This document shows positions 55,321-64,000 of a stretch of DNA of 64,000 bases, in pieces. The notes under the pieces are model-generated. The model ran no database searches, was not told the origin of the DNA, and saw only the letters and a list, made by a program, of their open reading frames with translations. The position numbers and the translations under genes are program-made. How positions within the stretch are numbered: the stretch's first letter is position 1; each line of letters starts with the position of its first letter. Origin of the DNA: Anabaenopsis elenkinii CCIBt3563 (GTDB lineage: Bacteria; Cyanobacteriota; Cyanobacteriia; Cyanobacteriales; Nostocaceae); NCBI RefSeq assembly GCF_015245355.1, contig NZ_CP063311.1, positions 2,904,507-2,968,506 on the forward strand. Direction: 5' to 3'.

Positions 55321-56211
55321 CTAATCCACATCAGTCAAATCATCTGGTTCCTGATTGGGGTTTTCTATCGGTTTATATGGGACGTATTCAGTTGGTATTG
55401 CATCATCATCAAGGGGTCTGAGTGAACTGGAGTCTGGAGAAGGCGGGCGCTTTCTTGGTCGCGAGGGGGTATCCTGGTCACGAGTTTCCCGACGTGGTGG
55501 TCTATTAGTGCTACGACTGGGAGATTTTGTCACTTCACCACCGGAACTATCCCAATCATCAACTTCTCTAGTAGCACCCCAATTTTCTGCTTCAAAACTC
55601 CCACGACTGCGACTTACCGGGCGGACAGAACTAGAACGACGCTTTGTGTCTGAGATTTCTGGTCTTTCCCTAGTACTCCGGCGTTCTGGGCGGCGGGGTG
55701 GTTGATCCTCATAGTATTGATCACGAGGGGAACGAGTATCCCTACTACCGCGAATACGAGGGCGCACAGGTGGTTCTTCTTCATCATAGGGAAGTGGTTC
55801 CAAATCTTCTTCTACCTCAGCCTCATATCCTCTGCGGTCGTAGGAATAGCTTCTGCTGACTTCTCGTTCCTCATCCACAATGGGAGTATTGCGCTTGGCT
55901 TGTTGAGTAGCTATACCTCGCAAACGAATACTTTCAACCGCAAAAAACACAGTTGAGCCGACTAACAGCAGCTGATTAAATTGTAGAATTGGATCTAATC
56001 GCCACCCTTGGAAAATAAGAATAAAGCCGCAGAGTAAGCCCACTGCTGCAAAGAAAATATCTTGATCTCGTGACAGTTCTGGGCGCACTGTGCGTAGAAA
56101 ATACAGTGCTGCCCCAGACACAGCCAGGAAAATTCCTAGAATACTGGCTGAGTTCGTCCCAAAATTGACCTGAGCCAGAACGCTGGCTGAATTCAGCCCA
56201 AAATTTACCAT
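55321..56211 (-). CDS. ycf66: Ycf66-family protein
   Basis: A 296-residue protein. The N-terminal about 115 residues match Ycf66: a hydrophobic region with SASILGIFLAVSGAALYFLRTVRPELSRDQDIFFAAVGLLCGFILIFQGWRLDPILQF. The remaining 180 residues are rich in Arg, Asp, Glu, Ser and Pro, without order, and are longer than in plastid homologues. A photosystem-linked role is suspected from its occurrence in cyanobacteria and some plastids. psbX lies 331 bp upstream, the known gene neighbour. Confidence 0.88.
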   Translation of the reverse strand: MVNFGLNSASVLAQVNFGTNSASILGIFLAVSGAALYFLRTVRPELSRDQDIFFAAVGLLCGFILIFQGWRLDPILQFNQLLLVGSTVFFAVESIRLRGIATQQAKRNTPIVDEEREVSRSYSYDRRGYEAEVEEDLEPLPYDEEEPPVRPRIRGSRDTRSPRDQYYEDQPPRRPERRSTRERPEISDTKRRSSSVRPVSRSRGSFEAENWGATREVDDWDSSGGEVTKSPSRSTNRPPRRETRDQDTPSRPRKRPPSPDSSSLRPLDDDAIPTEYVPYKPIENPNQEPDDLTDVD

Positions 56212-56542
56212 TGTTCTTTTCCAAATATCAAATCTATGTTAGCGAGTCACAATTAAAATCACTACTCTAATCAGGCAGAATATCGACAATATATTGAAGC
56301 TTCAAAGCCTCCAGTAAAGAAGCTCTGAAGCCGTTTAGCGCCAGCTAGTCAAAGTATAGCTTGTCCTCACTGGGAGGACTATTTGCTGTTGGTACAATTG
56401 GTTAAGCTGGTTCATGTTTAACTTACATATTTCAGGTGTGCAAGATACCTACCTGAGAAAATATGCAAATTAGATGAGTGTGAGCCCAGATAGCTGACAG
56501 ACAATCAGTCACAGATGAAAGTCAAAGCCACCCTCCCAAGAA
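56212..56542. other. 331-bp spacer between psbX and ycf66
   Basis: No gene or clear structured RNA is evident. AT-rich stretches near the ycf66 start probably contain its promoter. Confidence 0.5.
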
Positions 56543-56662
56543 TTATGAACGCTGGATTTTATCTTTTTGGCTAATGAAAATCAGCCCAACTGTAGCAGGG
56601 AGTACTACAATCACACCACCCCAAAACAGACTCCAAAGAAAATTTGCTAATGAAGGTGTCAT
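56543..56662 (-). CDS. psbX: Photosystem II protein PsbX
   Basis: A 39-residue single-helix protein: [16 protein letters not shown], then [23 protein letters not shown]. It matches cyanobacterial PsbX almost throughout. PsbX is a small subunit near cytochrome b559 and the quinone B site of photosystem II. The start ATG is at 56660-56662 and the stop at 56543-56545. It is short enough to be missed by size filters. ycf66 lies downstream in the same direction. Confidence 0.96.
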   Translation of the reverse strand: MTPSLANFLWSLFWGGVIVVLPATVGLIFISQKDKIQRS

Positions 56663-56862
56663 AGTTCTAAACCTTTTTTTTACACACTTGATCATAATTC
56701 TAATATGGTGTCTCACCAAAAAAGTGGAACATCGTCAATGCTGAGGGAAAAAAAGTATCCTTCCTGGAATTAGGTAAAATTGAAGCAAAAGCATTGAAAC
56801 ATTGCTGCCTTGCTGGCTTTCACCTAAATTCTTTCTTAGTTCACAGATAGTACCTCAAACCA

Positions 56863-57156
56863 ATGACTGGTCTTAACCTAACTGTTTGGATTCTCAGTCC
56901 TTTATTGGGACTGATGACATTTTTGTTTATTTTCCGGATAATTCTCACTTGGTATCCACAAGCAGACCTGAATCGTTTGCCCTTTAACCTGATAGCTTGG
57001 CCTACTGAACCCTTTTTAGTGCCATTGCGAAAGCTAGTGCAGCCCATAGGAGGGGTAGATATTACCCCTATTCTTTGGGTAGGAATTCTCAGCCTGATCA
57101 GGGAAATTCTGCTGGGTCAGCAAGGATTGCTCACCATGATGACTCGCCTAAATTAG
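56863..57156 (+). CDS. YggT-family membrane protein
   Basis: A 97-residue protein with two hydrophobic segments and the central YggT motif RIILTWYPQADLNRLPFNLIAWPTEPFLVPLRKLVQPIGGVDITPILW. YggT proteins are required for proper chloroplast nucleoid or cell-division functions in some organisms, and the molecular role is unclear. It starts at ATG 56863. It converges with accC. Confidence 0.9.
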   Translation: MTGLNLTVWILSPLLGLMTFLFIFRIILTWYPQADLNRLPFNLIAWPTEPFLVPLRKLVQPIGGVDITPILWVGILSLIREILLGQQGLLTMMTRLN

Positions 57157-57246
57157 GGAATTAGGAAGGGAGTGGGAGGGGGTCAAAGATGTTAGTACCA
57201 GACCAACTGCTTTACCCCTACCCAACTTCTTTTATTTCCCCCAGAC

Positions 57247-58590
57247 CTAAAGATTCATCTCCTGGACAAAATTGGTGTAGACATTACCTTGCAAGAATCG
57301 GGGGTTTTCCATAATCTTTTGATGAAATCCAATAGTAGTGGGAAGTCCGGTAATGGCACATTCTCGCAATGCGCGTTTCATGCGGTTAATTGCAGTGGCT
57401 CGGTCTGGCCCCCAAACAATTAATTTACCAATGAGAGAATCATAATATGGGGGGATTTGGTAGTCTGTGTAAACATGGGAATCAATACGGACACCAGGTC
57501 CACCAGGAGGAAGATAGCCGCTAATACGTCCAGGTGCGGGGCGAAAATCATGGTCAGGGTCTTCGGCGTTAATGCGGCATTCAATAGCATGACCTCTTAA
57601 GATTACTTGGTCTTGGGTAATCCTTAGTCGTTCCCCTTGGGCAATGCGGATTTGTTCAGCAACTAAGTCTATTCCTGTGACCATTTCTGTTACAGGATGC
57701 TCAACTTGAATCCGCGTATTCATTTCCATAAAGTAGAACTTACCAGATCTATCTAGAAGAAATTCCACTGTACCAGCCCCAGTAAAGTTGATAAACTGGG
57801 CTGCTCTAACGGCAGCTTGTCCCATTTTTTCTCGTAGTTCTGGGTCAAGTGCCGGACTGGGAGCTTCTTCTAGTAACTTCTGATTGCGGCGCTGAATTGA
57901 GCAGTCCCGTTCGCCCAGATGTATAACGTTACCGTAATTATCTGCCAAAATTTGGAATTCAATGTGCCGCGGACGTTCAATAAATTTTTCTATATAAACG
58001 CCAGAATTACCAAAGGCCGCTCCTGCTTCCCCTTGGGCGGCTAAGAAAAGTTTGACAAATTCACTTTCAGAACGGACTAAACGCATTCCTCTACCGCCCC
58101 CACCAGCAGTAGCTTTAATCATTACCGGATAATCCATATTCTTGGCAATTAGCAATCCTTCTTGTTCGGATTCTACTAAGCCATCACTACCTGGTACAGT
58201 TGGAACCAAAGCTTTTTGCATGGTTTCTTTAGCTGTGGATTTATCCCCCATCAGCCGTATGGCTTCGGGAGTAGGACCAATAAAGGCAATATGATGGTCA
58301 GCACAGATTTCTGCAAATCTGGCATTTTCTGCTAAAAATCCATAACCAGGATGAATGGCACTGGCATGACGTGTTAGGGCTGCAGAAATAATGTTGGGAA
58401 TATTCAAATAACTTTTACCGCTAGCAGGTTCGCCAATGCAAACCGCTTCGTCGGCAAGTTGAACGTGGAGAGCATTCTGGTCAACTGTGGAGTGAACCGC
58501 AACCGTGGCGATTCCCATTTCTTCACAGGCGCGGAGAATGCGAAGGGCAATTTCCCCCCGATTGGCAATTAATATTTTGTCAAACTTCAT
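57247..58590 (-). CDS. accC: Acetyl-CoA carboxylase, biotin carboxylase subunit
   Basis: A 447-residue ATP-grasp enzyme that carboxylates the biotin of AccB for malonyl-CoA synthesis. Seen: the start [42 protein letters not shown], glycine-rich ATP loop [32 protein letters not shown], and the [13 protein letters not shown] catalytic segment. Length normal. It is transcribed alone. Confidence 0.97.
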   Translation of the reverse strand: MKFDKILIANRGEIALRILRACEEMGIATVAVHSTVDQNALHVQLADEAVCIGEPASGKSYLNIPNIISAALTRHASAIHPGYGFLAENARFAEICADHHIAFIGPTPEAIRLMGDKSTAKETMQKALVPTVPGSDGLVESEQEGLLIAKNMDYPVMIKATAGGGGRGMRLVRSESEFVKLFLAAQGEAGAAFGNSGVYIEKFIERPRHIEFQILADNYGNVIHLGERDCSIQRRNQKLLEEAPSPALDPELREKMGQAAVRAAQFINFTGAGTVEFLLDRSGKFYFMEMNTRIQVEHPVTEMVTGIDLVAEQIRIAQGERLRITQDQVILRGHAIECRINAEDPDHDFRPAPGRISGYLPPGGPGVRIDSHVYTDYQIPPYYDSLIGKLIVWGPDRATAINRMKRALRECAITGLPTTIGFHQKIMENPRFLQGNVYTNFVQEMNL

Positions 58591-59234
58591 AGAAATACAT
58601 GGTATGCGGGAAACTCAGTCACCAAGGGTACTGAGAGGGAAGCGACGCCAGCGGTTTGAACCGCAGTGATCATTAATCCTGTTGAGCGTCAAATCAACCG
58701 GACTTTAGATTTACTAAACTGTCCTAACTGTTTCCAATCCTGATCAGATGCAGAAACTTGTTTTTCAGTGTCCCCATTCATCCAACCAGCTTCGATGTTA
58801 GTACCAGTAGATAGTTATTGTCTCCTATCCGATTTGCCACAATACTGTTGCTGGATCTCAAATGATGACAGGACTGATTCTAGGAACTTTTGACGATCCT
58901 TTGGGTCTTGAGATAGACAAAAATAGCCAGTGTTTTGCTACTATCTTAAATATTGATGGCTTTTCCTTCTATTTTCATAGTTCGGTAAGGAGTATGATTA
59001 TGAAAGCTTGGGTTACTACTACTTGCATCTGCCAGTCTTGATTCTCCTAGGCTTTTGTCAGCCCAGTTGGCATCTTATCTTACTCATCAATCCACTAGAT
59101 TTGTTGGTCATCTATCCTCCTTCCCGGATTTTGTGTTTACTTCCACTTAATTTTTGGGCTGCTTTTACTAAATTTAACTATTTTCTCACTATCTTTATTT
59201 TTTTTGTGCTATACTTTATTTCTGGACAACCAGC
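58591..59234. other. 644-bp intergenic region upstream of tRNA-Leu
   Basis: No gene supported. A plus-strand open frame from 59008 runs through the tRNA and is spurious. The part 59080-59220 is T-rich and pyrimidine-rich. The accC and tRNA promoters must lie here. Confidence 0.55.
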
Positions 59235-59315
59235 GCGGATGTGGCGGAATTGGTATACGCGCACGCTTGAGGTGCGTGTGGCTTTGCCTTGCGAGTTCGA
59301 GTCTCGCCATCCGCA
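59235..59315 (+). tRNA. tRNA-Leu (anticodon GAG)
   Basis: An 81-nt tRNA with acceptor GCGGATG paired to CATCCGC plus A discriminator; CCA is not encoded. The anticodon stem CACGC/GCGTG encloses the loop TTGAGGT, placing GAG at positions 34-36 after U33. A long variable arm (about GTGGCTTTGCCTTGC region) marks it as a class II tRNA and TTCGAGT is the T loop. It reads CUC and CUU codons. Confidence 0.96.
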
Positions 59316-59419
59316 TTTTTTATTTATTTCCTCAAAAATCATGTCTGTAATTTCCAACTTGGTGTTGGAAGCATAATTTTTGTGCTTTTATAGAATTAAG
59401 TGAACTTTTGTAAAGAACA

Positions 59420-60058
59420 TTGACTGCAATTTTTAGAGGGAAGAACAATTCAACAGCGCCGACAGCATGGCATCGCCTCACCCCCATTTGGCAAGGTGGG
59501 GAGGAGGTGATCCACAAAGGTTTGCCACACTCACAGTTAGCACCAGCCTGGCAATTGTTGCTGTTAGGTGACGGTTCGCCAACAAGACATTTACAATTAC
59601 TGACGGGAGAACCTACGGAAGTAGATGTTATAGATATGTCTTTGATTGGCATGAACTCAGATGAAGCCCCCGAATTAATTCAGGCTGTGCCAGGACCACG
59701 ACTGCGGCGACAGGTATGGTTACGTACTGCATCAGGTCAACGATTGGGTTATGCTACCTCATGGTGGGAAGCTAGTCATGTAGATGAATTTTTACAAAAT
59801 CGTTCACTACCAATTTGGGCAAGTTTAGCAAGTATCCGTACAGAATTATACCGCGATATTCAGGGTATTTACTATGGTGAATCAGCAGATATAGAGTCAG
59901 GTTTTGAGATATCTGGTCCTTTTTGGGGTCGTCATTACTTGTTTTGGCATCACGGAAGACCATTAACTTTAATATATGAGGTTTTTTCGCCTTGTTTAAC
60001 CAAGTATTTGGGTAGCCCAAGACTGATTTACCCAAATGGAGAAGAGGCAGAAAGTTAG
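59420..60058 (+). CDS. Chorismate lyase, DUF98/UbiC-like
   Basis: A 212-residue protein of the cyanobacterial chorismate lyase group, which forms 4-hydroxybenzoate and pyruvate for plastoquinone synthesis. Diagnostic segments are PGPRLRRQVWLRTASGQRLGYATSWWEAS, including conserved Arg, and the C-terminal HGRPLTLIYEVFSPCLTKYLG with conserved Glu. Translation seems to start at TTG 59420; no better codon lies upstream before the tRNA. A mini-element in reverse orientation begins 10 bp past its stop and its hairpin may end the transcript. Confidence 0.88.
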   Translation: MTAIFRGKNNSTAPTAWHRLTPIWQGGEEVIHKGLPHSQLAPAWQLLLLGDGSPTRHLQLLTGEPTEVDVIDMSLIGMNSDEAPELIQAVPGPRLRRQVWLRTASGQRLGYATSWWEASHVDEFLQNRSLPIWASLASIRTELYRDIQGIYYGESADIESGFEISGPFWGRHYLFWHHGRPLTLIYEVFSPCLTKYLGSPRLIYPNGEEAES

Positions 60059-60067
60059 TATGATTTC

Positions 60068-60332
60068 TTGACACTCCCCACGGCTAGAAGCCGGGGGATT
60101 CTTGCTTCACGGGGATTCCAATGAATTTACCCGCGCTAACGCGCAGCTTCGCTAACTGCAAGCATCTTGACCGTGTGCCCCACGGCTGCAAGTCTGCGGC
60201 TAAATGGTTGTTTTACTCGCTTTGACCATTATATCACTGTGGCTAAAGCCAGTCAATCGTTCTAATGCGACTAAAGTCGCTAGCGCACTACACCCCCATA
60301 GTTAGAAACCAGGGGCACTGTGCGCGTTTTCA
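60068..60332 (-). mobile_element. 265-bp non-autonomous IS605-derived element (copy C)
   Basis: Reverse-strand copy of the element at 49898-50162, same length, with only a handful of substitutions (for example in the GCGAAGCTGCGC segment and one base before the tnpB-derived part). Read on the minus strand it follows CTACC (at 60333-60337 on the plus strand as GGTAG) and ends GTGTCAA at 60068. It includes the left hairpin, the unique middle and the right-end scaffold. It lies immediately behind the chorismate lyase gene, 144 bp before the next ATG gene region. Confidence 0.88.
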
Positions 60333-60485
60333 GGTAGAATATCAATTATATTTATGTGACCACAGTGCAGCTTTTTCAAGTTAGCTATACTTTCAAAGTG
60401 CTAGGAGGATGACTGATTTACCTTCTGGGAACCATCCCAAAAAACGGGTCTACTCAATTTAGGAAAGGATGAGGTATAGGTTTCG

Positions 60486-62216
60486 ATGAAGCTGCCCATT
60501 ATATCTGTGATTAAAAACAATACTAAGAAACCATCTCTGCTGCTGACACTACTGGCTGCTGGATTGTTAATTGGTGTAGGAGGGGCGACATTCTGGTTTT
60601 TAAGCCAGAAGCAAACATCTTCTAGAGGTTTGCCAGTGGGTGTAAATATTATCCCTCAAGATGCTCTATTGACGGTTTCTTTAACTACAGATCCCAAACA
60701 ATGGCAAAAATTGCAGGAGTTGGGAACAAAAGAAATGCAAGCAGAAATCACTAAAAATTTAGTGCAGTTGCGCGATCGCTTTTTGACTGAGAATGGTTAT
60801 GACTTCCAGACAGACATCACCCCGTGGGTAGGTGATCAAGTCACCCTGGGAATTTTCTCTGCGCCAACAATTGAACCAGGGCTGAAACCCTTGGACAAGA
60901 ATAAGGATAGTGCCATAGCTCAACAGTCCATAATCATGGTATTACCGGTCAAAAACCTGGAAGCAGCCCAAAATATGTTGGCAGAGCCTAAAACCCTTAA
61001 ACAAGGTAAATGGACTGAGCATATCTATCAAGGAATTACCATTAGACAAACTGATAATCAATCAGGGCAAAAGCTTTCAGCTGCATTACTAGACCAACGG
61101 TTTCTAGTGCTCACTGATGATCCCCAAGCCACAGAACGGGTAATTGATACATATAAAGGTAAACCATCCCTAGCAACACTAGAGGGTTTTGGGGATAATT
61201 TGCGCAAAATTGCCAATTATCGCCCCTTTGCTCAGTTTTATCTGAATGTACCAATTGCCTCCAAACTGGCTGCTGCTGCTACTCCCGACCCTCCTTTTCC
61301 GGCTCAAGTTTTAACCCAACTGCAAAATAATCAGGGTCTAGCCGGGTCTGTGACTTTGGAAGCAGAAGGAATAAGGCTTACGGGTATTTGGTGGCGGAAT
61401 TCTCAAAGTCAGCGTCTGTTAAAAGTGGACAAGACAGACGGAATCATGCAAAACCGGTTACCTGCGGACACATTAATGATGCTGTCTCACACAAACCTAC
61501 AAAACTTGTGGGAAGAGTACGTTTTAATCTCACAAAAAAACCCCCTCTCGCCTATATCCCCAGAAAAGTTGCGAGGTAATGTGAAGTCACTCACCGGATT
61601 GGACTTAGATAAAGATTTTCTCAGTTGGATGCAAGGTGAATTTTCTGTCTCGGTGATTCCCAATAGCTCAAATAATGATTATTCCCAGGATTACCGTGCA
61701 GGCTTGTTACTCATGGTACAAGCAAGAGATGCTTCTAACGGGGAAAGCCTACGTAAGTCAGCTGAAGCATCTTTGAAAAAGCTGGATGAGGTGATGCAAA
61801 ACCAATATCAGTTCCAAATTCAACCGAGTACAGTTGCAGGTAAACCAGTTGTTAACTGGATTACACCCTTTAATACTTTAACTGCCACCCATGGCTGGTT
61901 GGATAACGATATTGCTTTTTTAGTAGTGGGGGCTCCCATCACTGATAAAATTATTCCTAAACCTGAGCAAACACTAGCTAGTAGGGAGTCATTTCAACAA
62001 ACTGTTCCTAAACAATCCCATACCACTGCCAGATTTTTTTTGGATATGGAAACATCTGTTAAAGATTTTGCATTAAATACTGTATTTCCTCAGCAACAAG
62101 CCTTTCTAGATGCTACGCAATCAATTGGTATGACATCTGCTGTAAGCGATGAGCGCAGTATGCGCTACGAAATTTTTATAATACTCAAAAAAGGTGAGAC
62201 AAAAGGTGCTGGCTAG
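60486..62216 (+). CDS. DUF3352 family protein
   Basis: A 576-residue protein with one N-terminal membrane helix (residues 18-40, LLTLLAAGLLIGVGGATFWFL) and a long exported domain. Signature stretches are PQDALLTVSLTTDPKQWQKL, DFQTDITPWVGDQVTLGIFS and DKDFLSWMQGEFSVSVIPN, the DUF3352 pattern of duplicated halves. The function is not known; a membrane-anchored periplasmic or lumenal protein is inferred. It starts at ATG 60486, without a clear partner gene. Confidence 0.85.
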   Translation: MKLPIISVIKNNTKKPSLLLTLLAAGLLIGVGGATFWFLSQKQTSSRGLPVGVNIIPQDALLTVSLTTDPKQWQKLQELGTKEMQAEITKNLVQLRDRFLTENGYDFQTDITPWVGDQVTLGIFSAPTIEPGLKPLDKNKDSAIAQQSIIMVLPVKNLEAAQNMLAEPKTLKQGKWTEHIYQGITIRQTDNQSGQKLSAALLDQRFLVLTDDPQATERVIDTYKGKPSLATLEGFGDNLRKIANYRPFAQFYLNVPIASKLAAAATPDPPFPAQVLTQLQNNQGLAGSVTLEAEGIRLTGIWWRNSQSQRLLKVDKTDGIMQNRLPADTLMMLSHTNLQNLWEEYVLISQKNPLSPISPEKLRGNVKSLTGLDLDKDFLSWMQGEFSVSVIPNSSNNDYSQDYRAGLLLMVQARDASNGESLRKSAEASLKKLDEVMQNQYQFQIQPSTVAGKPVVNWITPFNTLTATHGWLDNDIAFLVVGAPITDKIIPKPEQTLASRESFQQTVPKQSHTTARFFLDMETSVKDFALNTVFPQQQAFLDATQSIGMTSAVSDERSMRYEIFIILKKGETKGAG

Positions 62217-62395
62217 TTAGTCTCAAGAAACCTACCGGCCCCAGTAATGCTTCTCACAGGATAATTTCTGAGTGGTTAGCAAGGGTGTAATGCACCAAGG
62301 GGGGACTAAAAACTATGTCCAATCAGTCTCCTAAGCCGATAGGATCAGAACAGTCAGAATTATTATTTTAACGAATCAACTGGGGAGAAGACTTT

Positions 62396-63457
62396 ATGAA
62401 TCTGGTTGAACTCCAGAACTGGCTGGACAATGCCACTTTTGCTGTATTATTTGTCACAATGCTGGTGTACTGGGGGGGTGCAGCATTTCCGAATCTGCCC
62501 GCACTTGCTGGTTTGGGGACTGGGGGTATGGCGATGGCGAATTTATGTATAGCTACCTTACTAGGGGCGCGATGGATAGAAGCGGGCTATTTTCCTCTGA
62601 GTAACTTGTATGAGTCCCTATTTTTTTTGGTGTGGGGTATTACCGCAGTGCATCTGTTTGCCGAGAACACGAGCCGGAGCCGCCTAGTAGGGGTTGTCAC
62701 AGCACCGGTAGCAATGGGGATTACTGCTTTTGCAGCCCTCACCTTACCATCAGAAATGCAATCAGCCGAACCTTTAGTACCTGCTCTGAAGTCGAACTGG
62801 TTGATGATGCACGTCAGTGTGATGATGTTGAGTTATGCTGCTTTGATGGTAGGATCACTATTAGCGATCGCCTTTCTCATAGTGACTCGCGGTAAAAATA
62901 TTCAAGTACAAGGCAGTTCTGTAGGTAATGGCGGTTATCGCCATAACAGCTACCGTTTGCATAAAGCAGGGGAGCTAACTTCCCAACCGGGAACACCCCC
63001 GTTAGAGAATAATGGCTTTGCTCGCTTTGATGGTAATAACAATGGCAACCGTCACACTGCGGTTTTAGATTTAGTTACGGTTACTGAGTCACCCACAGTA
63101 GTGACTACTGCCAAGGAAGTACTATCACCACAGCGCTTGAGTCTAGCTGAAACCTTAGACAATATGAGCTATCGCGTCATTGGACTAGGATTTCCCCTGA
63201 TTACCATTGGTATTATTGCCGGTGCGGTCTGGGCTAACGAAGCTTGGGGTTCCTACTGGAGTTGGGACCCAAAAGAAACCTGGGCTTTAATTACCTGGTT
63301 AGTTTTTGCCGCCTATCTCCACGCCCGCATTACTCGCGGTTGGCAAGGTCGTCGCCCGGCAATTTTAGCCGCCAGTGGTTTTGTGGTGGTCTGGATTTGC
63401 TATCTGGGTGTGAATCTTTTAGGTAAAGGTTTGCATTCTTACGGTTGGTTTTTTTAA
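62396..63457 (+). CDS. ccsA: Cytochrome c biogenesis protein CcsA/CcsB (ResC-type)
   Basis: A 353-residue heme-handling membrane protein of the System II cytochrome c assembly pathway. About eight helices are visible; the tryptophan-rich heme motif is [13 protein letters not shown] near residues 280-292, followed by a His in [15 protein letters not shown] polar insert of about 70 residues (roughly 170-240, with NNNGN runs) lies between helices. With Ccs1 it presents heme to apocytochromes in the lumen. Databases name this protein CcsA or CcsB. Confidence 0.93.
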   Translation: MNLVELQNWLDNATFAVLFVTMLVYWGGAAFPNLPALAGLGTGGMAMANLCIATLLGARWIEAGYFPLSNLYESLFFLVWGITAVHLFAENTSRSRLVGVVTAPVAMGITAFAALTLPSEMQSAEPLVPALKSNWLMMHVSVMMLSYAALMVGSLLAIAFLIVTRGKNIQVQGSSVGNGGYRHNSYRLHKAGELTSQPGTPPLENNGFARFDGNNNGNRHTAVLDLVTVTESPTVVTTAKEVLSPQRLSLAETLDNMSYRVIGLGFPLITIGIIAGAVWANEAWGSYWSWDPKETWALITWLVFAAYLHARITRGWQGRRPAILAASGFVVVWICYLGVNLLGKGLHSYGWFF

Positions 63458-63468
63458 TTATCCTCTAA

Positions 63469-63490
63469 CCCCTCCCCCCAGGGGAGGAGG
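63469..63490 (+). repeat. Palindromic CCCC/GGGG repeat before tilS
   Basis: A C-run followed by a G-run (63469-63490) forms a strong hairpin of the kind found at 90-120 and 281-311. It ends the ccsA transcript region and its GGAGGAGG right arm is also the ribosome site of tilS at 63505. Confidence 0.75.
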
Positions 63491-63504
63491 TAAAAAAAGA
63501 TAAA

Positions 63505-64000
63505 ATGGTATGGACTGACCTACACGCAAAAATACATCGTACGATTCGCTCACGCCAATTGTTTGAGCGTCATCAGAGGCTATTAGTAGCGGTTTCTGGT
63601 GGGCAAGATTCTCTGTGTTTAATCAAGTTACTGTCGGATTTACAACCCAAGGGTCAATGGCATTTAGGTGTTGCCCACTGTAATCATCGCTGGCGTAACG
63701 ATTCTGACGCTAATGCCCATCATGTGGAAAAATTAGCTAAAAGTTGGGGTATATCCTTTTATTTAGCAACAGCTAGGGAAGCCTTAAATAGTGAAGCGGC
63801 TGCTCGTAATTGGCGATATCAAGCTTTAAGTACCATCGCCCAGGCAAATAGTTACCAGTATATTGTTACAGGGCATACCGCCAGCGATCGCGCTGAAACT
63901 CTGCTGTACAACCTCATGCGGGGAACGGGTACCGATGGGTTACAAGCACTTACTTGGCAAAGACCACTCACAGCAGGTGTTTTACTAATTCGTCCGCTTT
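63505..64000 (+). CDS. tilS: tRNA(Ile)-lysidine synthase, 3' end outside window
   Basis: An ATP-dependent ligase that converts cytidine to lysidine at the anticodon of tRNA-Ile(CAU) so it reads AUA. Only the first 165 codons are here. The P-loop SGGQDS is seen near residues 31-36, with HCNHRWRNDSDANA and ARNWRYQAL following, then TGHTASDRAETLLYNLMRGTG, which is typical of the N-terminal domain. GGAGGAGG lies just upstream of ATG 63505. The gene continues past the window. Confidence 0.94.
   Translation, partial: MVWTDLHAKIHRTIRSRQLFERHQRLLVAVSGGQDSLCLIKLLSDLQPKGQWHLGVAHCNHRWRNDSDANAHHVEKLAKSWGISFYLATAREALNSEAAARNWRYQALSTIAQANSYQYIVTGHTASDRAETLLYNLMRGTGTDGLQALTWQRPLTAGVLLIRPL

Noticed and set aside
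59008..59376. 122-codon open frame on the plus strand rich in Leu and Phe
   Set aside because: It runs through the whole tRNA-Leu gene, starts at a non-ATG codon and owes its hydrophobic look to a T-rich spacer.

Overview
This 64-kb window is chromosomal DNA of a cyanobacterium, most likely a filamentous, Nostoc/Anabaena-type (Nostocales) species. Evidence: frequent HIP1-type GCGATCGC octamers; genes for photosystem II (psbX), Ycf54 and Ycf66, a high-light-inducible protein, plant-type zeta-carotene desaturase, a DUF98 chorismate lyase, and cyanobacterial AbrB and DUF1825 proteins; and moderate, AT-leaning composition. No rRNA genes or CRISPR arrays were seen. One tRNA (Leu, anticodon GAG) is present.

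Layout. 0-8.7 kb: a 191-bp tandem duplication, an S4 RNA-binding protein, an ABC-2 permease, pdxJ, a SnoaL-like protein, ycf54, a complete IS607-type element, a secreted protein, and the folD-crtE-PAP2 group on the minus strand. 8.8-13 kb is an insertion hot spot: an IS200/IS605-type element with a frameshifted tnpB, a small lipoprotein gene, a second tnpB element carrying a divergent ribbon-helix-helix gene, a Nudix hydrolase gene whose 5' flank was replaced by that element, and a probable degraded element end. 13-28 kb: DUF1825, penicillin-binding protein 1A, tyrS-pyrF, a family-4 uracil-DNA glycosylase, a CPBP protease, a TM2 protein, a second IS607 copy, a copper-type P-ATPase, a nucleoside-sugar-epimerase-like protein, a TPR protein and IscA. 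28-43 kb: a conserved protein of unknown role, crtQ with a START-like partner, a cobQ operon with a ferredoxin, peroxiredoxin Q, a DrrAB-like ABC exporter, cytochrome bd oxidase (cydAB), alanine dehydrogenase and an Hli protein followed by a tnpB relic. 43-50 kb: the aa3 cytochrome oxidase operon (ctaCDE) next to the heme A genes ctaA and ctaB. 50-64 kb: a second CPBP protease, cyAbrB, sdhB, two PD40 lipoproteins, ycf66, psbX, a YggT protein, accC, tRNA-Leu, chorismate lyase, a DUF3352 protein, the cytochrome c biogenesis gene ccsA and the start of tilS.

How it fits together. The core genes serve thylakoid energy metabolism: two terminal oxidases, succinate dehydrogenase iron-sulfur subunit, cytochrome c assembly, carotenoid, quinone and chlorophyll synthesis, plus copper delivery. 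The accessory layer is dominated by TnpB (RNA-guided nuclease) elements: two near-identical IS607 copies in direct orientation exactly 18,086 bp apart, one frameshifted IS605-type tnpB, one divergent tnpB without a zinc ribbon, two relics, and two 265-bp non-autonomous elements. The latter keep only the left end and the right end with the presumed guide-RNA scaffold of the IS605-type element. No Y1 (HUH) transposase is present in the window, so these would have to move in trans. The most interesting leads are the pair of scaffold-retaining mini-elements and the ribbon-helix-helix/divergent-TnpB module.
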